The notes: generated from the sequence alone by a model not told the origin. DNA of 64,000 nt from SZUA-584 sp040768905 (GCA_040768905.1 JAXGMA010000001.1:1364001-1428000), one strand, 5' to 3'; positions 33,451-41,978 are shown, numbered from the stretch's first letter. Made by a program: numbers and translations.

Positions 33451-34410
33451 TTATGCATAAACACCGTTGCGAACAGTTTCTTTAGAAGGAAAAGGGCTGT
33501 GCTGTGCAAATGCAGCTGCATCGTCCACCGTCTCTTTCGCTCTTTTCTCAATGTCGTTTATTTGGCCTCTGGTCAATATTTTGTGGCTAAGCATGACTTT
33601 TTTCATTTGAACTATGGGGTCTTTTTTCTTCCATCGCTCGATCTCGTCCTTCGGCCGGTATACGTTTTTATCGCTTTTTGAATGCCCCGATATGCGGTAA
33701 GTATCACACACCAGCAGCATAGGCCCGTTGTTTAATACATATGCGCGCGCGTTTTTGGCTTGATCGTATACTGCAAAAACGTCATTTCCGTCAACCGTTT
33801 TGCCGGGCATGCCGAAGCTGGTTGCGCGTATGGAAATATCCTTTATACTCATGGAAGCGCTTGTGGCCATAGAAAGGCCGTATTTGTTGTCCTCGCAGAC
33901 ATACAAGACAGGCAGTTTCCATATGGACGCAAGATTGAGCGATTCATGAAAAATACCTTCATTAGAAGCGCCGTCTCCGAAAAAGCATACCGTGATCTGG
34001 TTTTCTCCGCGCATTTTCTGCGCCAGCGCCGCACCCACGGCCAAGGGAAGCCCCCCGCCGACGATGCCGTTCGTCCCCAAATTGCCATGCTCAAAATCTG
34101 CAATGTGCATAGAGCCGCCCCTGCCCCCGCAGCAGCCCGTTTCTCTGCCCAGAAATTCCGCCATCATTGCGGCAATGTCGATGCCCTTAGCGATGCAGTG
34201 TCCGTGGCCGCGGTGCGTGCTTAGTATCAAATCCTTTGGTTCAAGCGCTTCGCAAACACCGGCAGCCACAGCTTCTTGTCCGATATAAAGATGGGTGGTG
34301 CCGTGCACTTGTCCTTCTGCAAACAGCGCTTCTAACTTTTGCTCGCTGTATCGTATCAGCAGCATCTTCTCATACATATGCATACAGACAGCCTGGCTGT
34401 GGTCTCTCAT
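33451..34410 (-). CDS. 2-oxoacid dehydrogenase E1 component, alpha subunit (pyruvate/acetoin type)
   Basis: A 319-residue thiamine-diphosphate subunit. It has QVHGTTHLYIGQEAVAAGVC, LSTHRGHGHCIAKG, GRETGCCGGRGGSMHIAD, the TPP motif CFFGDGASNEGIFHESLNLASIW to NKYG, and YRISGHSKSD. It forms a heterotetramer with the beta subunit and decarboxylates a 2-oxoacid, with the acyl group passing to a lipoyl E2. A palindrome (GCAGCTTT-T-AAAGCTGC) lies in its leader. It is divergent from the prsA-like gene. Confidence 0.9.
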   Translation of the reverse strand: MRDHSQAVCMHMYEKMLLIRYSEQKLEALFAEGQVHGTTHLYIGQEAVAAGVCEALEPKDLILSTHRGHGHCIAKGIDIAAMMAEFLGRETGCCGGRGGSMHIADFEHGNLGTNGIVGGGLPLAVGAALAQKMRGENQITVCFFGDGASNEGIFHESLNLASIWKLPVLYVCEDNKYGLSMATSASMSIKDISIRATSFGMPGKTVDGNDVFAVYDQAKNARAYVLNNGPMLLVCDTYRISGHSKSDKNVYRPKDEIERWKKKDPIVQMKKVMLSHKILTRGQINDIEKRAKETVDDAAAFAQHSPFPSKETVRNGVYA

Positions 34411-34490
34411 TGATAGCCTCTCTTGTTTTTTGGCAGCGCAGCTTTTAAAGCTGCCTATTTGGTAACAATTATTTTTCGTTTATCGATAAC

Positions 34491-34574
34491 ATTTTATCAT
34501 AAAACCGTTATGTGTCAATGATTTGTGTTGCGTATTGACTCAGCGTTGACGTTTGTGCGCAACAATGTTAGAAT
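34491..34574. promoter_or_regulatory. divergent promoters for the E1 genes and the PrsA-like gene
   Basis: Minus strand: TTGACA (34518-34513), 16 bases, TAAAAT (34496-34491) toward E1 alpha. Plus strand: TTGACG (34546-34551), 17 bases, TAGAAT (34569-34574) toward the foldase. The two -35 boxes are 27 bases apart. Confidence 0.65.
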
Positions 34575-34633
34575 TTCTATGTTTGCCGGAGAAGGCATTC
34601 TTGCACAGACCACCCGGCCATAAGGAGAACCGT

Positions 34634-35866
34634 ATGATCAAAAAACGCATTGCCGCACTTGTGCTTTTCGCGCTGTTCTTACTTTCAGGCGGCTGTTCGC
34701 TTATTGAAGTCGATGAGGAACTCGCACTGAAAAAGGAAAACGAAAAAGTCATCATCGAATATAGAGGCGAGAAAATCACAAAAGAAGACGTGACGCTTAA
34801 AATGAAAGCTGAGTTGTCCAAACAACAGCTCAATCTTGATGATATTAAGGAAAACGAGAGTTACTGGCCCTCATACCTTGAGGGTTTTATCAAGCGGACC
34901 GCCGCATTTCGGATCGCGATGGATAAAGCCGACGAGCTTGGCCTGTCAAGCCTAAGTGAAGAGGAAGTTGCGCAGCTTGATGCGCAGTATCAGGAAGGCC
35001 TTGAAACGGCTGACTCCTCTATCGGTTTCTATGTTCAGACTGCCGTCGATGCCGATCCCACACTTGATTATGATGAAGAATACGCCGCGTGGCTTGAGGA
35101 TTACTTAAACTCAATCGGCTATTCCGCAGCCACTTACCGGCAGCAGCTTGAGCGTGAATATATTTTTGAAAAGGTCAAAGAGCATTATATCAGCGGCATT
35201 GAGGTCTCCGAAGAGGACGTCCGCAGTTATTACGATACCAATGTGGATGTGCAAAAAAGCAATCTGGAGCTGAATCCATCGTTATTTGAGATGCAGCGCA
35301 GCTTCGGGCAGGTTTTCTATTATCCGGAAGGCTATATGTATGTCAGGCACATCCTCTTAAAATTTGATTTTGAAGCCAGCATGGATATTTATCAGGCAAA
35401 ATCCGCGGGCAATATGCCTCTTTATGATTCCTTGATCAGCGAAGCATCTTTGGCGATACAGCCTAAAGTTGATGAGCTTATGTCGCGGCTCGATGCCGGC
35501 GAAGATTTTAATGCATTGATGGAAGAATACAATGAGGATCCTGCTTTTAATGAGGAACCGCTTAAAACAAAAGGCCATGTTATTGGGCCCGCTTCTCAGA
35601 TCGATATACCTGGTTATGTAGAGGCAGCCACGGCCTTGACGCAGGCCGGCCAATACTCAAAGCCCGTCTTTGGGATGATGGGCGCGTACATCATCCGCTG
35701 TGAACGGATGCTTAAGGGCGCAATGCCATATGATGAAATGAGAGAAAGCATCAGGGAAATGCTGCTCACATCACGCAGGGAAGCCAAATGGTCAGAACTG
35801 ACCAATGAATGGGTCGATGCCGCTACGGCTGACGGCACACTCAAAATGTTCGTGTCAAGATTTTGA
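34634..35866 (+). CDS. PrsA-like foldase lipoprotein (parvulin-type peptidyl-prolyl isomerase)
   Basis: A 410-residue exported lipoprotein. A signal peptide with lipobox LSGGC (Cys21) is followed by a helical SurA/PrsA N-terminal chaperone region (about 35-200, with EVSEEDVRSYYDTN). A PpiC/parvulin-like domain spans roughly 230-380 (YVRHILLKF, then LDAGEDFNALMEEYNEDPAF, GHVIGPASQIDIPGYVEAA, VFGMMGAYIIRC). It would help fold secreted proteins at the outer face of the membrane. The parvulin domain has an insertion after HILLKF, so catalytic activity is uncertain. AAGGAG lies before ATG 34634. Confidence 0.85.
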   Translation: MIKKRIAALVLFALFLLSGGCSLIEVDEELALKKENEKVIIEYRGEKITKEDVTLKMKAELSKQQLNLDDIKENESYWPSYLEGFIKRTAAFRIAMDKADELGLSSLSEEEVAQLDAQYQEGLETADSSIGFYVQTAVDADPTLDYDEEYAAWLEDYLNSIGYSAATYRQQLEREYIFEKVKEHYISGIEVSEEDVRSYYDTNVDVQKSNLELNPSLFEMQRSFGQVFYYPEGYMYVRHILLKFDFEASMDIYQAKSAGNMPLYDSLISEASLAIQPKVDELMSRLDAGEDFNALMEEYNEDPAFNEEPLKTKGHVIGPASQIDIPGYVEAATALTQAGQYSKPVFGMMGAYIIRCERMLKGAMPYDEMRESIREMLLTSRREAKWSELTNEWVDAATADGTLKMFVSRF

Positions 35867-35880
35867 TGACATATAGTTAT

Positions 35881-35917
35881 GCGCCTGTTTCCAAATGCGA
35901 AACGGGCGCTTTTTTTA
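35881..35917 (+). terminator. terminator after the PrsA-like gene
   Basis: GCGCCTGTTTC and GAAACGGGCGC form an 11-bp stem (one wobble) around CAAATGC, followed by TTTTTTT. The antiporter gene converges from the other side. Confidence 0.88.
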
Positions 35918-35953
35918 TTTTTTTGCACTACGACAAATCCAGCAGGGAAGATT

Positions 35954-37135
35954 CTATTGGCATTTTTTGAGCAGCTTTTTATAGCTTAAATCGATACCGA
36001 TCGCACCAAGGGGAGCAGTGATCATGATTGAAAGCACGGCGATACTCAAAATGATATTACCGGCAGCGATGCCCGCAGCAAGAGGTATCGCGCCGACGGC
36101 GGCCTGAACGGTTGCCTTGGGCAGGTAACCGATGTTGCAGAACAGCGTTTCCTTTTTATTCAGGCCTGATCTTATAAGGCTCAAAGATGTACCGCCCGCT
36201 CTGAAAACAAGCGCGCCAAAGATCACAACAACGGCAGCAATGCCCGCGCCAAAAATATAGCGGATATCCACTGCTGCGCCCAGAAGCACAAAAAGCACGA
36301 CCTCAGCAGCTACCCATATTTTCGAAAACTTGCCAGAGATCCTCTTGGCCACAACTTCGCGCATTTTGAGCACCGTGCCACCGACCGCCATCGCGGAGAG
36401 CAGCCCGGAGAATGGCACGACAGCGCTCAAGTACTCTTCGAATCCAACCAGCAGGAACGCCGCGCCCAGTATCACCAGTACTTTTATGGTATCACGGATG
36501 TGAAACTTCCTGAAAATCAGTACAAGCGCATAACCAACTCCAATGCCGACAGCAAACCCTGTCACAATCGAAACCGGCACATGAAGAAGCGAAACCGCAC
36601 TGAAGCTGCCGCCGCGGGCAATGCCCACAAATGATGTAAACATCACAATGGCATAGATATCGTCAGCGGTCGCGCCCGCCATAATAAGCTGCGGGATGCA
36701 TTTGTTGCGCCCGTACCCTTTTTCCAGCAAAGCAAGCATTTTAGGCACAATAATAGCCGGAGACACCGCGGCCAGCATGGCGCCGATGATCGCCGCCTCA
36801 ACAAGCGTCACGCCCAATAAAGGCGGCGCAAGCAGCATTGCACCCGCGATTTCTAACGTAGCCGGAATAAAACACAGTAAGACTGCAGGCCTGCCGACTT
36901 TTTTTAAATCTTTGAGGTCGAGCGACAGCCCGGCGCGTACAAGTATGACAATGAGCGCAATTTCACGCAATTCTGAGGAAATATGAAGGATGCTTTCATC
37001 TATCATGTTTAAGGCAAACGGGCCGAGTATTATACCCGCGATAAGCATGCCAAGAAGCCCGGGAATGTGCAGCTTTTGAAATACCGCACTGAGAGCAAAG
37101 CCGAAAATCAGTATAAGCGCCACGCTGGTCAGCAT
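35954..37135 (-). CDS. monovalent cation:proton antiporter (CPA2-type), fluoride-riboswitch controlled
   Basis: A 393-residue membrane protein with about 12-13 helices of the Na+/H+ exchanger family. It has the N-terminal FALSAVFQKLHIPGLLGMLIAGIILGPFAL, LVRAGLSLDLKDLKK, the SPAIIVPKMLALLEKGYG segment and a TADDIYAIVMFTSFVG helix in which paired acidic residues sit at the ion site. No RCK/TrkA domains are attached. AAAGGA lies before ATG 37135. The fluoride aptamer and attenuator in its leader suggest that it is made when fluoride enters. It may export fluoride or restore ion/pH balance, which is inference. Confidence 0.87.
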   Translation of the reverse strand: MLTSVALILIFGFALSAVFQKLHIPGLLGMLIAGIILGPFALNMIDESILHISSELREIALIVILVRAGLSLDLKDLKKVGRPAVLLCFIPATLEIAGAMLLAPPLLGVTLVEAAIIGAMLAAVSPAIIVPKMLALLEKGYGRNKCIPQLIMAGATADDIYAIVMFTSFVGIARGGSFSAVSLLHVPVSIVTGFAVGIGVGYALVLIFRKFHIRDTIKVLVILGAAFLLVGFEEYLSAVVPFSGLLSAMAVGGTVLKMREVVAKRISGKFSKIWVAAEVVLFVLLGAAVDIRYIFGAGIAAVVVIFGALVFRAGGTSLSLIRSGLNKKETLFCNIGYLPKATVQAAVGAIPLAAGIAAGNIILSIAVLSIMITAPLGAIGIDLSYKKLLKKCQ

Positions 37136-37162
37136 TTGATGTATCCTTTCGATGCTTTCTTT

Positions 37163-37219
37163 TTTGCTTTTTTCCGCAAACAAAAAGCTGATGGTTCTGT
37201 GAATCAGGCACAGAAGTCA
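37163..37219 (-). terminator. fluoride riboswitch expression platform (attenuator)
   Basis: GCTGATG-AC-TTCTGTG pairs with CACAGAACCATCAGC around the loop CCTGATT and is followed by CTTTTTGTTTG. The 5' arm reuses the aptamer's conserved TGATGACTTCT end. Ligand binding should therefore stop terminator formation and switch the antiporter on. The strong stem and U-run are directly visible. Confidence 0.85.
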
Positions 37220-37268
37220 TCAGCCGTACGGCGGTTTTGCTTGCGCAGGGGAGAACTTCATTCCCTCA
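37208..37268 (-). ncRNA. fluoride riboswitch (crcB motif)
   Basis: The minus strand reads GGGAATGAAGTTCTCCC (P1/loop with the conserved AUGA), then an AAACCGCC-GTAC-GGC hairpin and TGATGACTTCTG. These are the crcB-motif elements in the right order, and GAAGT can pair with ACTTC as in characterised aptamers. It starts a few bases after the predicted promoter. Fluoride riboswitches are known upstream of ion antiporters as well as crcB and eriC-F. Confidence 0.88.
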
Positions 37269-37282
37269 ATAGCACTTTTTAT

Positions 37283-37312
37283 TATATACACCGGATAGCA
37301 CGAAAAAGTCAA
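37283..37312 (-). promoter_or_regulatory. antiporter promoter
   Basis: Minus-strand TTGACT (37312-37307), 18 bases, TATATAAT (37288-37281, read as TATATA or TATAAT). Transcription would begin about 10 bases before the fluoride aptamer. Confidence 0.65.
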
Positions 37313-37454
37313 GCAAAAAAACCGTTCGGATAACGCTTATTATTTGTTGTGCAGAAGGAAATGCTAAGAACACGCTGATTCACTTTGATTGAAACGCCAA
37401 AGGCAGCATTGCGAGCGGGTCAGCGGCTCATAAAAACCAAGGGGGGCATTTCTT

Positions 37455-38291
37455 ATGCAAACGGTATGGAAGGGCGCGATCAGCTTCGGCCTGCTTAATG
37501 TACCGGTGAAAATGGGCGCAGCCACAATGCGCGAATCGATAGCGTTCCGGCAGCTGCACAAAGTGTGCAATACACCGATTAGCCAGAAACGCTATTGCAG
37601 CACGTGTGCCAAAGAGGTGCCCTATGAGCAGATCGTCAAAGGTTATGAGTATGAACCCGGCAGGTTTGTGCTGATCAAGGAAGAGGATCTTGATGCACTG
37701 CCCGTTAAAAGCACAAAATACATAGACATCGTGGACTTTATCCAAATCAGCGAGGTCGATCCGGTGTATTTCGATAAAACCTATTACCTTTGGCCTGAAA
37801 AGGGCGGCGAGAAACCGTATCTTATACTGCGTGATGCCATGCGTGAGACAGACAAAGCGGCTGTTGCCAAAGTCACACTCCGCAACAAAGAACACCTTTG
37901 CCTCGTGCGGCTGCTTAAGGATGCGCTTGCAATATCCATGATGTTTTTTGACGATGAGATTCGAAGCACCGCAGAACTTGGCATAGCAGAGCTTTCTTCA
38001 AGCGTTGATGTGCGCAAAGAAGAAACGGATATGGCCAAACAACTTGTTGAAAACTTAACTTCCGCTTTCGCACCGCAAAAATACCATGACACCTATCGCG
38101 AAGAGCTATTAGCGCTCATCCGCGCCAAGATCGAAGGGCAGGATGTGGTTCATGTACAAGAGGCTGTGCCGGAGCCTTCGGGTAATGTGGTCGATCTCAT
38201 GGAGCGTCTGCGCCAAAGCGTTAAAGCCACTCAAAAACGCTCTGATGATGCTGCAAAAAAGCCTAAAAATAAAAAAAGCGCCGCCAAATGA
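37455..38291 (+). CDS. ku: Ku protein (non-homologous end joining)
   Basis: A 278-residue bacterial Ku homodimer subunit. It starts with TVWKGAISFGLLNVPVKMG, has the zinc-like CNTPISQKRYCSTCAKEV segment, KGYEYEPGRFVLI and the ring-forming core to about residue 250. The lysine-rich tail (KKPKNKKSAAK) is typical of DNA-binding Ku C-termini. It binds double-strand ends and recruits the ligase and polymerase encoded convergently beside it. A GGGGGG run lies about eight bases before ATG. Confidence 0.95.
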   Translation: MQTVWKGAISFGLLNVPVKMGAATMRESIAFRQLHKVCNTPISQKRYCSTCAKEVPYEQIVKGYEYEPGRFVLIKEEDLDALPVKSTKYIDIVDFIQISEVDPVYFDKTYYLWPEKGGEKPYLILRDAMRETDKAAVAKVTLRNKEHLCLVRLLKDALAISMMFFDDEIRSTAELGIAELSSSVDVRKEETDMAKQLVENLTSAFAPQKYHDTYREELLALIRAKIEGQDVVHVQEAVPEPSGNVVDLMERLRQSVKATQKRSDDAAKKPKNKKSAAK

Positions 38292-38340
38292 GAAAAGGCA
38301 GATTGCAAAAAGTATGCCGGGATCGGGCAGATGCGCTTGC

Positions 38341-39225
38341 TTAAATATTCGGCAGTTTCTGACTTAACCCATACACAGGTGCGAACAGATCCCCCACGGC
38401 TTTGATCCGCTCTTCCATACTGCGCATATTGAGGCTCTGCGGGCTGATGCCGTTTGCTAGCTCCTTCCACGTGACAGGCGCGGACACATTGGCGCCAGGC
38501 ACCGCGCGCACACTGTACGGCGAAGGCAGCGTTTTGCCTCTCCCATTCTGCACAGCGTCAAGATAAACGCGGTCTTTGCGCTTGGCGATCGTACGTTCGG
38601 TCGTGAACAGCGCAGGTTGTGCTTTTTCGATATGCTGACATATCTTTTTCAAAAAATCACGCACCTTAAAAAAAGGCACCGGTTCTATGGGCACCACAAC
38701 ATGTACGCCTGTCTTCCCCGACAGTTTCGGAATACCGGTAAGCCCATACGCATCAAGGGCTGTTTTGACAAGCAGCGCGGCTTCTGCCGCCTCTTTATAG
38801 CCAGTGCTGCCCGAAGGATCAATGTCGAATATGGCCACATCCGGTTGGCTTTCGTCGGGCAGACGCGAAAACCATGCATGCATTTCGATACACGCACGGT
38901 TGGCCATGTAAATAAGGCTTGGCAGATCGTTGACAAGGCACCAGTTTATCGTTTTGTCTTTGGAAACGAGCGAAACGCTTTGAAGCCATTCGGGTGCATC
39001 GGCGGGGCGCTGCTTTTGATAAAACGTTTTTCCGTATATGCCGTCCGGATAATGCAGCATAGAGAACGGCCGGCCTTTGAGATAAGGCAATATATATTCT
39101 GCCATACGTATATAGTACTCAATCAGTTCCGCTTTGGATGCGCCGAGTTCAGGAAAATAAATCTTTTCCGTATTGGTCAATGTCACCTCTTTGCCCTCAA
39201 CCATGAATATACTTTTCGATTTCAT
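38341..39225 (-). CDS. LigD-type NHEJ polymerase (primase-polymerase domain), separate gene
   Basis: A 294-residue archaeo-eukaryotic primase-type polymerase corresponding to the PolDom of LigD. It has EGKEVTLTNTEKIYFP, MLHYPDGIYGKTFYQK, LVNDLPSLIYMANRA, the metal-binding VAIFDIDPSG, GLTGIPKLSGKTGVHVVVP and PYSVRAVPGANVSAPVTW. It fills gaps and adds ribonucleotides at breaks. ATG 39225 overlaps the ligase stop (ATGA). In B. subtilis and many others this domain is fused to the ligase; here it is a separate coupled gene. Confidence 0.92.
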   Translation of the reverse strand: MKSKSIFMVEGKEVTLTNTEKIYFPELGASKAELIEYYIRMAEYILPYLKGRPFSMLHYPDGIYGKTFYQKQRPADAPEWLQSVSLVSKDKTINWCLVNDLPSLIYMANRACIEMHAWFSRLPDESQPDVAIFDIDPSGSTGYKEAAEAALLVKTALDAYGLTGIPKLSGKTGVHVVVPIEPVPFFKVRDFLKKICQHIEKAQPALFTTERTIAKRKDRVYLDAVQNGRGKTLPSPYSVRAVPGANVSAPVTWKELANGISPQSLNMRSMEERIKAVGDLFAPVYGLSQKLPNI

Positions 39226-40145
39226 ATTTTCTCCAAAAAACCTGCAATAGCAGGAGCACGCATCAGGCCGCTTTTCGTATATTCTAAGAAACGCACAGAC
39301 ACGTGAACTTTTGGCAAAACCCATCTTGTGCCTGCGGTGTCAGGAGGATTGACAAACGGACACGGCCCGCAAGAGTCAGCAAAAACGGAGGCAAGTGTAT
39401 TCCATTGTTTTTGCGTCACACCCGATGCCGCCGCCCCGATATACAAAAGCCCGCTTGCGTGCGGAATGCCCAGAAGCAAAGACTTAAAGCGATTACCCTC
39501 TGCAATGTAACCGCCGACAGCCGCTTCAAGCTGCCTTAAGCACTTTATTTTCTGCCATGCGTCTGTTTTTTTGCCGATATGGTACGGGCTGTCCATCTTT
39601 TTGGCAACTATGCCTTCAAGCCCTTCTGCCCTGACCGCCTCAAAAAGCGCCTTACCTGCGCCTATTGTGCGATCCGCATGCTGCATAACGCTTTGTCCAA
39701 AATCGATCTTTTCAAGGATTAGCAGCCTTTCGCTCAGCGGAAGCTTAAAAACTGCTTTCCCGTCAAACCAGAGTATATCAAAAACCATATAGTAAACGGG
39801 GATCTTTGATGCCGCGTACCTGATTTTTGACGGCATACGCATAAGATCGCGCTGCAGCACAAGCGGGAAATCAGGCTTTCCGTTTTCTCCGAGCGCAACG
39901 ATCTCTCCGTCTAAGACAGTCAACGGCTCAAGTTCTGACAGGGCTTGTGACACTTCCGGGTACTGCAAAGTGCGTTCGTTAAGGCGCCGGTTATAAAGCC
40001 GGATGCTTTTGTCGGCAAACACATATGATAAGACGCGCACACCGTCCCATTTGACCTGAAAAACCGTATCAGCGCTGTCAAACACTTCTTTACGTGTGAC
40101 CGGCTCCATGGGTTTGACCGGCCAATCAAAGCCCTGTTTATCCAT
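39222..40145 (-). CDS. ATP-dependent DNA ligase (NHEJ, LigD ligase domain as separate gene)
   Basis: A 307-residue ligase with the adenylated Lys32 in VKWDGVR. Also present are LYNRRLNERT, LDGEIVALGENGKPDF, YYMVFDILWFDGK, EGIVAKKMDSPY and DAWQKIK (motif V). An OB-fold C-terminal domain ends in EYTKSGLMRAPAI. No nuclease (3'-phosphoesterase) domain is attached. With the following polymerase and convergent Ku it makes a complete minimal NHEJ set, useful for repairing breaks in spores. Confidence 0.93.
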   Translation of the reverse strand: MDKQGFDWPVKPMEPVTRKEVFDSADTVFQVKWDGVRVLSYVFADKSIRLYNRRLNERTLQYPEVSQALSELEPLTVLDGEIVALGENGKPDFPLVLQRDLMRMPSKIRYAASKIPVYYMVFDILWFDGKAVFKLPLSERLLILEKIDFGQSVMQHADRTIGAGKALFEAVRAEGLEGIVAKKMDSPYHIGKKTDAWQKIKCLRQLEAAVGGYIAEGNRFKSLLLGIPHASGLLYIGAAASGVTQKQWNTLASVFADSCGPCPFVNPPDTAGTRWVLPKVHVSVRFLEYTKSGLMRAPAIAGFLEKI

Positions 40146-40223
40146 AATGGTTTATTTTGCTTCGGCCACCGCAAAAAATGTATGGGTCGGGGGCTGCAAA
40201 AGTTGTTATCAATGACTCTTGTG

Positions 40224-40256
40224 AAAAAAAAGACGCGGGATAAAACTGCTCCCGCG
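40224..40256 (-). terminator. terminator after the DUF4870 gene
   Basis: On the minus strand GACGCGGGA/TCCCGCGTC (9-bp arms, read GCGGGAGCAGTTTTATCCCGC) is followed by TTTTTTTT. It insulates the ligase gene from upstream transcription. Confidence 0.85.
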
Positions 40257-40307
40257 TTCCGTGCTGATAAAAATTGCGGCTTTTTAAGCCTGCTTAGCAG
40301 GCAACTC

Positions 40308-40334
40308 AAACAGGCGGCAGGATGCCGCCTGTTT
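40308..40334. repeat. strong hairpin downstream of the DUF4870 gene
   Basis: AAACAGGCGGC and GCCGCCTGTTT form a perfect 11-bp stem with the loop AGGAT, 12 bases past the DUF4870 stop. A second small palindrome (GCCTGC-TTA-GCAGGC) lies between it and the T-run terminator. It may act as an RNA-stability element. Confidence 0.7.
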
Positions 40335-40345
40335 GACAGAAAACC

Positions 40346-40741
40346 TTATTTAAAATTCTGGACTTTGTCGTAAATGACAGGAACCTTGAAAATGTCACCC
40401 TGCAGCGCCTTGAGGATGCACATGATTGTAAGAACAACCCATAAAACGCCGGCGATCCAGCTGATAATACCAAAAATGACAACCATGACGGGCGGGCCGT
40501 ACAGATATGCCATGGGGTTCACCAAGGGATTCGGCATAAAGATCGCGCTGAGAATACCAAGTATGATTAACACGGCCACAAAGAAACATCCCATCACCAA
40601 GGACTGCCAGGCATGCGTGCGTACTGTTTTATTGTCTTTTTCGGAAACCAATACGATAATTGCGCTAAGAATCGCGAGTACATAAGCAAACCAGCTCGCC
40701 GTTTTTTCGTCCATACCCATTGAATTTTTCTGTTCAGACAT
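40346..40741 (-). CDS. DUF4870 family membrane protein
   Basis: A 131-residue protein with three transmembrane helices and the DUF4870 pattern. MDEKTASWFAYVLAILSAIIVLV is followed by HAWQSLV, a central helix, a GIISWIAGVLWVVLTIMCILKALQGD helix and the closing VPVI. The family role is unknown (Tic20-like small membrane proteins). AT-rich DNA upstream probably holds its promoter, but I could not fix the boxes. Confidence 0.85.
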   Translation of the reverse strand: MSEQKNSMGMDEKTASWFAYVLAILSAIIVLVSEKDNKTVRTHAWQSLVMGCFFVAVLIILGILSAIFMPNPLVNPMAYLYGPPVMVVIFGIISWIAGVLWVVLTIMCILKALQGDIFKVPVIYDKVQNFK

Positions 40742-40808
40742 AATGGCACCTCACTTTTAATTATTCTGTTATTTTATTATACCGAAACAACATGGCTGTG
40801 TAAACCGC

Positions 40809-41969
40809 CTATTTGCCTGTTTTCAGACCTTTTGCAGCCTTTTGTAGTACGCCTGAATCATATGCAAAACTGGATCTTTTTTTCTCGCGCATCTGGCGCT
40901 CAGCAATGGCAACCAGCCTGTCGATAAGCGCAGGAAAAGACACGCCCGACGGTTCCCACAGATAGAATGAGAACGACCCGGGGATGGTATTGACCTCGTT
41001 GGCATACAGCTTGTTTTCTGATTTATCTATAATATAATCGATGCGCACCACGCCCTTAAGATCAAGCGCTTTAAAGATATCAAGAGAAAGCTTCTTGATG
41101 CGCTCAGCCATTTCTTCGGAAATATCGGCGGGTATTTTACGCCCCAAAGATTCCATGCCTTTTGTTTTGCCGCCGCCGCTTAAATACTTTTCTTCAAAGC
41201 CAAGAAAGCGGCTGGCTGTCACAGGCTGCTCGATCACGCTCGCTTTTGCGTCTCCGCCAGCGCCCAGCACAGAGCAATTGACCTCCATGATGTCCTTAAC
41301 TGCTTTTTCCACAAGTATGCGCTTATCGTACTGTGCCGCGACTTCGAGAGCGAAGCGCAGTGCTTCACGGTCATCCGCCCTGTTGACGCCAATGCTTGAG
41401 CCAAGGTTCGCCGGCTTGATAAACACAGGATACGAGAGTTTTTGCTCTACTGTCTCGCAGACCCCGTCACTGTCATTAAAAAATTCATCGCGTTCGAAAA
41501 AAACCGAATCAAGCACAGGAAACCCGAAACCCAAAAAAGCGGATTTCATGATGATCTTATCCATGCCGACAGCAGAGCCTGTCACCCCGGCACTGGCGTA
41601 CGGTATGTCAGAAAGCTCAAAAAGCCCTTGTAAGGTGCCGTCCTCGCCGTGCATGCCGTGCATCGCAGGTATCGCCACATCGATCTGGCAGATTTCTTTT
41701 TGTTTTTTGCCGTATTCATAAAGCGTAGCATCAGCCGCGCATGAGAGGAACACACGCCTTATTCCCTTCGCTTTGGGGTCAAAGCTGGAAAACACAGCCA
41801 TATCAAACAGCTTATCGCCTGTATACCACTTGCCGTCTCGGTCGATGTATATGGGGATCACATTGTATTTATCTTTGTCTGCGTTGGCCATGAGCTGCAG
41901 AGCCGTGATGATGGATATATCGTGCTCCACGGTCCTTCCGCCGAAAGTAACAGCCAGGTTTTTTTTCAT
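40809..41969 (-). CDS. ddl: D-alanine--D-alanine ligase
   Basis: A 386-residue ATP-grasp ligase. It has NLAVTFGGRTVEHDIS, MHGMHGEDGTLQGLFEL (family signature), YASAGVTGSAVGMDK, VFIKPANLGSSIGV, a KYLSGGGKTKG omega-loop area, and VRIDYIIDKSENKLYANEVNTIPG with the Mg-binding residues. The C-terminal RSSFAYDSGVLQKAAKG tail is longer than in E. coli Ddl. It makes D-Ala-D-Ala for the MurF enzyme encoded just upstream (9-base gap). The LYANEVNTIPGS region does not suggest a D-lactate variant, but specificity is not certain. Confidence 0.93.
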   Translation of the reverse strand: MKKNLAVTFGGRTVEHDISIITALQLMANADKDKYNVIPIYIDRDGKWYTGDKLFDMAVFSSFDPKAKGIRRVFLSCAADATLYEYGKKQKEICQIDVAIPAMHGMHGEDGTLQGLFELSDIPYASAGVTGSAVGMDKIIMKSAFLGFGFPVLDSVFFERDEFFNDSDGVCETVEQKLSYPVFIKPANLGSSIGVNRADDREALRFALEVAAQYDKRILVEKAVKDIMEVNCSVLGAGGDAKASVIEQPVTASRFLGFEEKYLSGGGKTKGMESLGRKIPADISEEMAERIKKLSLDIFKALDLKGVVRIDYIIDKSENKLYANEVNTIPGSFSFYLWEPSGVSFPALIDRLVAIAERQMREKKRSSFAYDSGVLQKAAKGLKTGK

Positions 41970-41978
41970 ATAACTCTC

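Noticed and set aside
40809..41969. VanA-type D-Ala-D-lactate ligase
   Set aside because: No vanH/vanX neighbours, and the gene sits in a housekeeping cell-wall string; called an ordinary ddl.
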